This document shows, piece by piece, positions 53,025-61,111 of a stretch of 64,000 nt of DNA. The stretch covers positions 1 to 64,000 of the forward strand of contig NZ_BAABLI010000017.1 in NCBI RefSeq assembly GCF_039544265.1, in the 5' to 3' direction. Every line of letters begins with the position of its first letter. Within the stretch, counting starts at the first letter, position 1. Both the position numbers and the translations under genes were made by a program. The notes below the pieces were generated by a model. It saw only the letters and a program-made list of their open reading frames with translations. It was not told where the DNA came from and did no database searches. The stretch is from Corallincola platygyrae. Lineage in GTDB: Bacteria; Pseudomonadota; Gammaproteobacteria; Enterobacterales; Neiellaceae.

Positions 53025-53900
53025 TCACGCTGGCGACAGACTCTGCCAATCTACGACAGGGTATTTATCCCTTTGCTGCAAATACAAATCCGCCATGGTC
53101 TGCCAGTTAAACTCTGACAGCAATGCCGATAATCTGGGCTCCATGCGCTCCAAGTTCAAATAGTGCCGGAACTTTGATTTTCGAGAAGCCTGTATCATTC
53201 GAGGCTGGGCGGTATCGAGCTCCCAGGGGTGAAAGTAGAAAACTACCTGTCCCTGTTCTCTGGCATGTTTTTTCAACGCCCAACGGGTAAGAGATAATGG
53301 CAACAGACGAAAATAACCGCCGCCCGATATGGGTAGGTTATGGCCACCCATCTTTAAGGTACTGGCAGGGATCTCGATTAATCCATTTGGCAACCTGAAT
53401 GGCGTCGTCGGTGCATCGGGGACGCCATAAAGGTCGTGTTTAATCGGATAGATGCTGGAGCTATAACTGTGCCCGGCTTCCAGAATAATATCGTGTGCCC
53501 ATTGATTGTCCTGACTTATGGAAAAACAAGGCGCTCGATACCCTTCTACCGCTTTGCCACTGATATCTTCTAGTAGCTTTTTTGCACGACCTACATCTGC
53601 GGCGAACTGCTCTGGCGTTAGCCCACATACACGTTCATGCCCGTAGCCATGGCTGGCGACCTCATGGCCTGCCGCGACAACTTCTCGAACTAACTCGGGC
53701 TCTCGCTCAGCCACCCAACCAAGAATAAAGAAGGTAGCTTTGGCGTCATGCTCAGCGAACAAAGCGAGCGCTTTGCGGGTGCTGATAGCCACACGACGCT
53801 CATAGTTGTCCCACTCGCTTCGCTTTACAATGCCTGCAAACGCTTCTACCTGGAAATAGTCTTCCACATCGATAGTCATCGCGCCTTGCAACTGCGACAT
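53025..53900 (-). CDS. XrtA-associated polysaccharide deacetylase (DUF3473 type)
   Basis: This encodes 291 aa. ATG 53900 has AAGGA about 9 nt upstream and follows the PrsT stop; the frame to 54011 overlaps PrsT and is rejected. MTIDVEDYFQVEAFAGIVKR gives the metal-binding Asp-Glu-Asp, ATFFILGWVAEREPELVREV and HEVASHGYGHERVCGL the H-x3-H motif, and EGYRAPCFSISQDNQWAHDI the R-A-P motif. The C-terminal FYFHPWELDTAQPRM is the DUF3473 signature of exosortase-A loci (TIGR03006 type). Cytoplasmic or membrane-associated. Confidence 0.94.
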   Translation of the reverse strand: MSQLQGAMTIDVEDYFQVEAFAGIVKRSEWDNYERRVAISTRKALALFAEHDAKATFFILGWVAEREPELVREVVAAGHEVASHGYGHERVCGLTPEQFAADVGRAKKLLEDISGKAVEGYRAPCFSISQDNQWAHDIILEAGHSYSSSIYPIKHDLYGVPDAPTTPFRLPNGLIEIPASTLKMGGHNLPISGGGYFRLLPLSLTRWALKKHAREQGQVVFYFHPWELDTAQPRMIQASRKSKFRHYLNLERMEPRLSALLSEFNWQTMADLYLQQRDKYPVVDWQSLSPA

Positions 53901-53904
53901 AGGG

Positions 53905-56697
53905 CTATCCTTTTGCACGAACCTTTTCCAATAATGCCAGCGCTTCCTCTCGTTTCTGGAACTGGGCAGCGGCAGGTTTTGCCAGCATGGAGTCGAGCAC
54001 TTTCTCCGCATCCTCTGGTTTATCTACTGCTGCCAACGCTTTGGCATAATTAAACTGAATCCCCAAGTCGTCACTGGCTGATGTCGCCGCTTTTTGTAAA
54101 AGAGCCAAAGCTTCTTCGTTTTCACCCTTGGCGAGGAGAATAGTTGCCAGCGTATCCTGGATCATGGCGTTGCCACTCACCTTCGCCATTGCGCTACGGG
54201 CGTGCTTTTCAGCTTCGTCTAAATGGCCTTTCTCAGATAGAAGCCAAGCCAGATTGTTCAGCGCAATAACATTGCCATCGTTTTGTTCAATCAAGGTTCG
54301 ATACTGGTCAATCGCCATGTCCTGGTCTTTTGGCAGATAGAGCTGGGCTAACAAGCTACGTGCACCTTGATCATTCTCATGATCTTTCAACCAGGCTTCC
54401 AAGTGGCGCTGCGCCTGTTCAGTGTTGCCTGAGCGAATATATGCATGGCCCAGATAAAGCGCTCGTTGTGCAGTCGGTTCTTCCCGTTGCACGTTGCTTA
54501 AAATGCGAATGGCACTTACCCATTGCCCTTGGTGCATTGCCAGCCGCCCCTCAAGCTCCTGCATATAGGTGCTGTCTACACCTTTCGCTTTGAGTGATTC
54601 AATTTCTTGAGCCGCGACAGGGATCTTGCCCGCTTTCAACTGCAGGTTTGCCATCATCAGCGACAGCAGCGTTTCATTAGGGAACTTAGTTAACGCCCCC
54701 CGAGTCACGTTGATCGCTTTATCGAACTGCTGCTGGAATTCGTGATTTTCAGCGAGGAACAGCGAAGGACGAAAATCATCTGGCGCATTTTCCAGCCAGG
54801 CTTGATACACCTGTTGCGCTTCGCCTAACTTCCTCTCTTTGGTTAACAATCGCCCTTTAGCCATTGCCGCCTCGCCGTAAAACTCAGCACCAGGCTTATA
54901 GCTATCAAGCAGGTCGACGGCTTCATCTCGCTTCCCTTGAGAAAGCAAAAACTGCGCTTTAACCAGAGAGCCCTGCGCTAATTCAGGGTTTTCAGCAACG
55001 GCCTTATCCAAATACTCGCCAACCAACTGAGAGTTACCGTTGTCTCTTTCAACCAGAAACCACTCACGGAGCAGCCTGAGATTAAGTGGAGCGTCGTTGA
55101 GCAAACGCTGATACATATCTCTTGCAGTAGCGACATCGTCTTGCTCTGCAGCAACCAGCGCAGCCTGATAGTAGGTATTGCGTTTGTCACCCTCTAACAA
55201 CAGAGCACGATCCAGCTCCTGCTTAGCTTTATCGAAATCACCCATGCTTCGATAAATTGTTGCCAGTAAATTGGCAGCATCAATCTCTTCTGGTGCTTCT
55301 TTGGCCCACTTTTGAGCCACTTCCAGCGCTTCTGGTGCCCGGTCTCGTTTTACCAAGTTCAGTGCCAGCAACAACCGAGCGCTCTTCATCTCCGGATTTT
55401 GTTCCAAAACCTGTTCAAGGTCAGCCAGCCCACCGGCATCATCCATCGACAGTTTGGCCATGCCCAGTCGAAGCATGTTGGCCGGGTCGCTATTCCCACC
55501 AAGAGCTCGCTCAAACAATTCTTTGGCCTGCTCATGTTCGCCACTTTTCATGAACTCTTCGCCCATCTGCGAGAGCAACGCCATATCGTTTTCATTATCT
55601 AACTCTAAACCACGCAAGGTGTCCGCTGCCTGGTCGTGATAGCCCAACCGGAACTGGGTTATCGCCAATGTTTTGCGCGCGAGATGATTAGAGGGCGTTA
55701 GCGGCGCGACACCGCTAAGCAGCTGATATGCCTGTTCATTATTACCTTCAAGGAAGTGGCAATAACCTGACAGCATGCGACTGTTGAAGTGCTCAGGGAG
55801 GATCTGAAGGACTTCGGTCGTTCGCTCAAGCACTGAGGGGCAGTCTTTACGTTCAAATGCAATAACGGCTTCGTAATAGATAGGGACAGGATGCTTGGGT
55901 AACGTCTTGCGAATGGTAGTCAGCTCTTCCGAAGCTTTGTCGTACTGTTTAGCCGCAATCAAAGCTTCGCTCTGCAGCAAGCGATAACCCATGATTTTTG
56001 GCTCAACACTGACCAGGTGAGCAAAGGTAACCGCGGCTTTTTCTGACTCACCACCTGCCAGCAACAATCGCCCTTTAAGTACCAAGGCTTCAATAAAATT
56101 GGGTTGTTCAGCAAGTAGCTTATCCAGACTGGCGAGAGCATCTTCTAGCTTGTTGTCTAATGTACTCAGATAGGCCCCACCCAGCTGTCCCATTGGCGCT
56201 CTGGGATCCATCTCGTTGGCTAGCTCGAATTCTAATCGCGCATCATCAGGTTTGTTCTGATTGACCAACGCTTGTCCGCGCATCACATGAAGTAAAAGGC
56301 GAGTATCGGCAGGCAATTCGCTCAAGTCTTGAGTAAGCTCAAGCAGTTCATCCAAACGCGCAGTCTGATTCAAAACTTTCGCCAAGGGAACAAGCGCTTC
56401 AGATCGCTCAACGCCCAACTCAAGGGCTCTCTCCAATTCTTTCTTGGCGCCTTCTGCATCACCTTGTAACAGATAAGCTTTACCGAGAAGCAAACGGACT
56501 TGGGCATTCTTCGGATTGAGTTTGAGCGCATTTTTGTACTCAATAATGGCTGCGGAGGGTTGCCCCTGCTCGATATATCCCGAAGCCGAATTTAAATAAT
56601 CTTCTTCGGTTCTATTTTCGCCACAACCGGCCAGTGCGATAGCCCCTGCTAACAAACTAACCCGCCACAAGTGACGTTTTCCCTTGCCTGCAACCAT
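53905..56697 (-). CDS. prsT: XrtA/PEP-CTERM system TPR-repeat lipoprotein
   Basis: This encodes 930 aa. The start at 56697 is preceded by GGGAGAG 7 nt upstream; the listed frame starts 21 nt earlier without one. Lipoprotein signal: LWRVSLLAGAIALAGCGENR. The rest is about 20 tetratricopeptide repeats (for example AIIEYKNALKLNPKNAQVRL and AERELEL-type helices such as AKKELERALELGVERSEAL). The length and lipoprotein signal match PrsT of exosortase-A loci. It probably works as a periplasmic scaffold for synthase/export. It sits between the PrsK-PrsR pair and the deacetylase in one operon. Confidence 0.95.
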   Translation of the reverse strand: MVAGKGKRHLWRVSLLAGAIALAGCGENRTEEDYLNSASGYIEQGQPSAAIIEYKNALKLNPKNAQVRLLLGKAYLLQGDAEGAKKELERALELGVERSEALVPLAKVLNQTARLDELLELTQDLSELPADTRLLLHVMRGQALVNQNKPDDARLEFELANEMDPRAPMGQLGGAYLSTLDNKLEDALASLDKLLAEQPNFIEALVLKGRLLLAGGESEKAAVTFAHLVSVEPKIMGYRLLQSEALIAAKQYDKASEELTTIRKTLPKHPVPIYYEAVIAFERKDCPSVLERTTEVLQILPEHFNSRMLSGYCHFLEGNNEQAYQLLSGVAPLTPSNHLARKTLAITQFRLGYHDQAADTLRGLELDNENDMALLSQMGEEFMKSGEHEQAKELFERALGGNSDPANMLRLGMAKLSMDDAGGLADLEQVLEQNPEMKSARLLLALNLVKRDRAPEALEVAQKWAKEAPEEIDAANLLATIYRSMGDFDKAKQELDRALLLEGDKRNTYYQAALVAAEQDDVATARDMYQRLLNDAPLNLRLLREWFLVERDNGNSQLVGEYLDKAVAENPELAQGSLVKAQFLLSQGKRDEAVDLLDSYKPGAEFYGEAAMAKGRLLTKERKLGEAQQVYQAWLENAPDDFRPSLFLAENHEFQQQFDKAINVTRGALTKFPNETLLSLMMANLQLKAGKIPVAAQEIESLKAKGVDSTYMQELEGRLAMHQGQWVSAIRILSNVQREEPTAQRALYLGHAYIRSGNTEQAQRHLEAWLKDHENDQGARSLLAQLYLPKDQDMAIDQYRTLIEQNDGNVIALNNLAWLLSEKGHLDEAEKHARSAMAKVSGNAMIQDTLATILLAKGENEEALALLQKAATSASDDLGIQFNYAKALAAVDKPEDAEKVLDSMLAKPAAAQFQKREEALALLEKVRAKG

Positions 56698-56736
56698 TTT
56701 CAATCTCTCCCTCTGCATTTCCTTGCCAGCCTGCGC

Positions 56737-58125
56737 TTACTGCGCTTTTTTGTTTCGCTCGTCGGTAATGTTGTACTTGTCCATCAATGAATAGAGAGTT
56801 GGACGGGTGACTCCCAACAGCTCTGCCGAGCGAGATATATTGTAATCAGTGTAACTGAATGCTTTGAATATCAGCTTCTTCTCTGCTTCTTCACGCACAG
56901 CGCGCAGATTAAACGCCATATCTTTTTCAGCCAGCGCGTCTAAGCCCAAATCTTCAGCTGTGATTAGTTTGCCATCTGCCATGATGGCGGCCGACTTGAC
57001 CTTATTCTGCAGCTCACGAATATTTCCCGGCCAGGAGTAATTACATATTGCTTTCAGCGCATCATCATTGAACCCTAGAATATTGCGTCCCAGCTCCTGG
57101 TTGTAGCTATGCAAAAATGAACGAGCCAATAACACAACATCACCCTCGCGTTCTCGCAGGGCTGGCAAGTTAAAGGTGATCTCGGAGATGCGATAGAACA
57201 GGTCTTCACGAAACTCATCATTCGCGACCATTTCCTGAAGATCCTTGTTGGTGGCGCAAACCACGCGAACATCCACAGGAATTTCCGTACGGCCACCGAC
57301 AGGCTCTATGACTCGTTCCTGCAAGAATCTGAGTAATTTGGCCTGGAGAGCGCCTGGCATGTCGCCGATTTCATCTAAAAACAGCGTGCCGCCCTGAGCA
57401 CACTCGATCTTCCCAGGTGTTTTCTTGTGGGCTCCGGTAAACGCACCTTTTTCAAACCCAAACAGCTCACTTTCGAGCAAATTTTCAGGAATTGAAGCAC
57501 AGTTAATGGCAACAAAAGGCGCATTCTTACGAGGGCTCAGCTGGTGAATTGCGCGAGCGAATACCTCTTTACCCGTTCCGCTTTCACCTAAAAGCAGTGC
57601 GGTTGCCTCCGTTGGGGCAACGCGCTCAGTTAATCGTACGACCCGGGTCATTTCAGGGCTGGTACCTATAATTCCGGCCGTACCAGGCGTAGATGCCTCC
57701 ACTAAACGGCGGTTTTCACTTTCGAGACGATGAACCTGAAAAGCGCGGTCAATGATGACCTGAAGGACATCAGGGTCAATCGGCTTGTGGTAATAGTCGT
57801 ATGCACCCTCGGCGATAGCTTTTAAAGCGTTCTCTTTGTCATCGTTACCGGTGACTACGATCACTTTAGTGGAGGGAGCGAGAGAGAGAATTTCTGACAG
57901 CGCTTTAAGGCCCTCACTGGCATTAGCAGGATCAGGCGGAAGACCCAGGTCCAGCGTAACAACCGCAGGCTCAAAGCGCCTTAATTGTTTGATCGCTGAT
58001 GCACGATCATCAGCAAAAACCAGATCATACTTGTCCAGGCTCCACTTCAGCTGTTTCTGAATGCCCGGATCGTCATCAACGATCAACAAATAATCTTTTT
58101 TAACCACCAAGCCTATACTCTCCAT
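56737..58125 (-). CDS. prsR: Sigma-54-dependent response regulator
   Basis: This encodes 462 aa. Receiver (about 10-125): LLIVDDDPGIQKQL, phospho-Asp in VVTLDLGLPPD, VIVVTGNDDKEN, YYHKPIDPD. AAA+ domain: LLLGESGTGKEVFARAIHQL (Walker A), ELFGFEKGAFTGAHKKTPGK with the GAFTGA sigma-54 contact motif, GGTLFLDEIGDMP (Walker B), and R-finger region. C-terminal Fis-type helix-turn-helix: ISRSAELLGVTRPTLYSLMD. This is the PrsR type of exosortase-A loci. In Zoogloea, PrsK/PrsR with RpoN controls exosortase-A-associated and PEP-CTERM genes (known). In this window the galU sigma-54-like site is a candidate target (inference). Confidence 0.96.
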   Translation of the reverse strand: MESIGLVVKKDYLLIVDDDPGIQKQLKWSLDKYDLVFADDRASAIKQLRRFEPAVVTLDLGLPPDPANASEGLKALSEILSLAPSTKVIVVTGNDDKENALKAIAEGAYDYYHKPIDPDVLQVIIDRAFQVHRLESENRRLVEASTPGTAGIIGTSPEMTRVVRLTERVAPTEATALLLGESGTGKEVFARAIHQLSPRKNAPFVAINCASIPENLLESELFGFEKGAFTGAHKKTPGKIECAQGGTLFLDEIGDMPGALQAKLLRFLQERVIEPVGGRTEIPVDVRVVCATNKDLQEMVANDEFREDLFYRISEITFNLPALREREGDVVLLARSFLHSYNQELGRNILGFNDDALKAICNYSWPGNIRELQNKVKSAAIMADGKLITAEDLGLDALAEKDMAFNLRAVREEAEKKLIFKAFSYTDYNISRSAELLGVTRPTLYSLMDKYNITDERNKKAQ

Positions 58126-58159
58126 GTTGTCGGGGCGGGTCTAGTATGACAGATCCGCT

Positions 58160-60208
58160 CTAGCTGTGAATAGGTAAAGATAATGTAAAACAACTTCCTT
58201 TACCTTCCTCACTTTCAACAGCCAAGCTGCCACCACACCCCTGAACAAACTGACGAGCATCGTAAACCCCGATGCCCATACCAGCGTTACCTTTAGTTGT
58301 GTCGAAAGGCTTAAATAACCTCTCGTTTATGAATTCCCGGCTCATGCCACAGCCCGTATCATTCACTAGGATTTCAACCCCCCCTTTCCTGGTGGCCATG
58401 GTCACGGTCACTTCTCCCTCGTCAGGCGTTGCATCCTGTGCATTCTGAATCAGGTTGCCAATAATGGCGGCAAATCGCTCACCATCAAGGCTGATGCTTA
58501 TCTGCTCGGAGCAAGAAAGAATTGGCTTAGGCTGGGACTGCTGATGACGAGCCACTTGTTCTTCGAGCAGGCTGCATAGATTCACCTGCTTGCGTGACTC
58601 CGGAGTGGGCGTACTTTGCTTCAGCTGAGTCATCAACCGCTGCATTTTGGCCACCGCATTACTGAGTGTATCCAGACTGTCATCAATAAACTCTGGGTTG
58701 TTTTTATGGCGAACGGCATTGACCACAATAAGATTCAATTGCGCCACAATGTTTTTCAAATCATGCAACAAGAATGCGGACATACGATTGAATGCATCAA
58801 ACTGCTTCGACTCTGTCAAAGCTTCAGAGGCCTCATGTAAACTGAGGAAAGTTGCCAGTTGGTGAGCAACCGTATTGAACAAATCTCGATCTTCCCAATT
58901 GATACTCGGCTCGCCCTCTGCACGGCCGAGCGCAAAAAAGCCTGTCAATTGTTCGCCTTCCATCATGGGCACCAATATCTCAATTCCATTTTGGCGCAAT
59001 AAAGCAACATCGATAGATAGTGAAGCATAACGCCCGGGATGATTCTGATATTCATCCAAATCGATGATCCAACGCGTTTCCTGGCAGAACGGCTTGGCCA
59101 GCGCAACTTCTCTGGCTATATCTCTGGTGGCGTTGTTACCAAGAGAGGCCGTATGAGCTTGCTCAACCAAGTGCTGTCCTTGTCGCCTCAATAAGCATCC
59201 TGTGGAAGTTTTGGCTACCGTAGCCATCGCATCCAGAGCCGTCGAATAGATACAATCATCGACACCTCTCTCTGCTAATTTCTTGTTAGTTTTCAGCCAC
59301 TCGATTCGGTAGTCATATCTATTGGCATAGAAGTGTTTGGTGATAAATACTTGCACTTGGCGGCGTAGCGAGTCGGACAAAAAAAGTGAGGCTAACAGCA
59401 ACAGTGCGAGCGCAAAGAACAACATTTGGCCCAGCGTGCCCCACTCGCCACCAAAGTAACGAATGTAATAACCTGCACCAGCCATTAACAGTAAATAAAT
59501 ACCCGCGCCAAATAGCAAAGTGCTGTGAAACACCACTTGGCGAGAAACAAAGATCTTCAGAGATAACTGCTTTATTCGGCGAGACGATATCAAAAGGAAA
59601 GGAACACTAAGGGCGAATACCAGCCCTCTGCCCACCCACATAATCAGATCCAAATGATTGAATAAAGTTGCCTCAGCGTACATCGCGAAATCAAACGCAA
59701 ACTGCGCGCCATAAGCCAGGCACAAGGGTTTCAACGCCCAGCGTTGTTGATTATCTCCATATCGAAAAACCTGTTCTACAGCCATCAACCCGACGACAGC
59801 CAAAGAGAGGTGGCCACTAAACAACACCGTAACCGGAGGAAACTTCAGTTCTGGCATAAAAAGATCGGAGAAAATCAGCAGTAGTGACAGAGGCAGAAAC
59901 CAGCGCAATATCTTACTTCGCTTGATCAACACATTGATGGTCTCAGATGAGTGCAACAAGCTCGCTAGTAGCAATATAGATACTATATATCTGGCACCAT
60001 CGAGCGCCAGCATGAGGTGATAAGGCGGATGCTCAGCTAAGCTACCAATACCGAGAAGAACAGCCCAAACCAAGTGGAAAAGTGTGGTTGCAAAAAGCAG
60101 TTTGGCAGGCAATCCGGTCCGCTTGGTTGTCAGCTGCAGGCCAAAAAAGAGCAAAAATGCTAAACCAGCAAACAGATAACTAACCAGATTTATTTGCGCC
60201 ATATCCAT
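58160..60208 (-). CDS. prsK: Membrane histidine kinase of the XrtA system
   Basis: This encodes 682 aa from ATG 60208, preceded by GGAGG 10 nt upstream; the frame to 60283 adds residues without a ribosome-binding site. About nine N-terminal membrane helices (about 5-290) are followed by a GAF-like domain (about 320-480). The kinase core has LLHDLKNIVAQLNLIVVNAV (H-box, HDLKN), IIGNLIQNAQDATPDEG (N-box), ILVNDTGCGMSREFI (G1) and KGNAGMGIGVYDARQFVQGC (G2). Layout and neighbours match PrsK. First gene of the minus-strand prsKRT operon, with a good sigma-70 promoter upstream. Confidence 0.95.
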   Translation of the reverse strand: MDMAQINLVSYLFAGLAFLLFFGLQLTTKRTGLPAKLLFATTLFHLVWAVLLGIGSLAEHPPYHLMLALDGARYIVSILLLASLLHSSETINVLIKRSKILRWFLPLSLLLIFSDLFMPELKFPPVTVLFSGHLSLAVVGLMAVEQVFRYGDNQQRWALKPLCLAYGAQFAFDFAMYAEATLFNHLDLIMWVGRGLVFALSVPFLLISSRRIKQLSLKIFVSRQVVFHSTLLFGAGIYLLLMAGAGYYIRYFGGEWGTLGQMLFFALALLLLASLFLSDSLRRQVQVFITKHFYANRYDYRIEWLKTNKKLAERGVDDCIYSTALDAMATVAKTSTGCLLRRQGQHLVEQAHTASLGNNATRDIAREVALAKPFCQETRWIIDLDEYQNHPGRYASLSIDVALLRQNGIEILVPMMEGEQLTGFFALGRAEGEPSINWEDRDLFNTVAHQLATFLSLHEASEALTESKQFDAFNRMSAFLLHDLKNIVAQLNLIVVNAVRHKNNPEFIDDSLDTLSNAVAKMQRLMTQLKQSTPTPESRKQVNLCSLLEEQVARHQQSQPKPILSCSEQISISLDGERFAAIIGNLIQNAQDATPDEGEVTVTMATRKGGVEILVNDTGCGMSREFINERLFKPFDTTKGNAGMGIGVYDARQFVQGCGGSLAVESEEGKGSCFTLSLPIHS

Positions 60209-60291
60209 TCTGGGGAAACCTCCATATAACACCATCATCATCCCAGACCACCACTCGATAGTAGCAGTAATGAACCTGGCCACCTACCTGT

Positions 60292-60319
60292 TCTATACAG
60301 AAACGAGACTCAGTATCAA
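60292..60319 (-). promoter_or_regulatory. Sigma-70-like promoter of the prsK operon
   Basis: On the minus strand TTGATA (60319-60314), a 16-bp spacer and TATAGA (60297-60292). It lies about 85 nt upstream of the prsK start and implies house-keeping expression of the regulator genes. Confidence 0.6.
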
Positions 60320-60435
60320 TAAATCATAATTTGACCAGTTAACATCTATTAATTAACAAGTTACAAACTAAGTATCTTTTCTATTTCTCTCTCTGCACTA
60401 CACTCTCCCTTAGCGATAAATAATGAGAATAGGCA

Positions 60436-61098
60436 GTGTCGTTCTTTCGAGCCGTACTCAACCAATACCTGGTTTTAATCTGCTGTTTGTTTATTGCAGC
60501 GACTATTCGCTCGGATGGCTTTCTTGAGATCTTCACCCCCGAGCTACTTGCCAAGGTAACGAAAGACTACGGTGAAGAAGCCGCTACCAGAGTATCCAAA
60601 TTAAAACGACTTCTTGAGCGTGGCCAAAATCTTTCCGAAGGCGACAAGCTAAAACTCGTAAATAAGTACTTCAATAAAATCGCCTTTAAGCATGACAAAG
60701 ATCACTGGGGCCAGGAAGATTACTGGGCAACACCTGTAGAGTTACTCGCCACTGCGGCTGGGGATTGTGAAGATTATTCGGTAGCGAAGTACTTTTCTCT
60801 GCGTGCGCTCGGTGTCGCTCCGGAAAAGTTACGTTTAATGTATGTGAAAGCTATACGTATCAACCAAGCACACATGGTATTAACTTACTACGAAACACCA
60901 GATGCCATGCCTCTCGTTTTGGATAACCTGACCAATAAAATTAAGAAAGCTTCAGAGCGCAAAGATCTCGTGCCTGTGTATAGCTTTAATGCGGAAGGGC
61001 TTTGGCAAAGTAAGGCACTGAATCGTGGTAAACGAATTATCGAAAATAGCCAACAGCCTTGGTATGAGCTGCTTGAGCGAATTGAATCTGGCTATTAA
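60436..61098 (+). CDS. lapG: LapG-type periplasmic cysteine protease
   Basis: This encodes 220 aa from GTG 60436. N-terminal hydrophobic signal (YLVLICCLFIAATIRSDGF). Transglutaminase-like catalytic triad: Cys111 in TAAGDCEDYSVAKYFSLRAL, His146 in INQAHMVLTYY and Asp163 in LVLDNLTNKI. Known LapG proteins cleave the N-terminal anchor of large RTX adhesins and so release biofilm when c-di-GMP is low. It is followed 13 bp later by lapD. No LapA-like adhesin or LapB/C/E export system lies in the window. It is transcribed away from prsK. Confidence 0.94.
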   Translation: MSFFRAVLNQYLVLICCLFIAATIRSDGFLEIFTPELLAKVTKDYGEEAATRVSKLKRLLERGQNLSEGDKLKLVNKYFNKIAFKHDKDHWGQEDYWATPVELLATAAGDCEDYSVAKYFSLRALGVAPEKLRLMYVKAIRINQAHMVLTYYETPDAMPLVLDNLTNKIKKASERKDLVPVYSFNAEGLWQSKALNRGKRIIENSQQPWYELLERIESGY

Positions 61099-61111
61099 AT
61101 AGGAGCTTAAT

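Noticed and set aside
14493..60208. PEP-CTERM tails at the ends of encoded proteins
   Set aside because: Checked the C-termini of the exported proteins (beta-barrel, 39529 protein, lipoproteins); none has a PEP motif followed by a helix and basic residues.
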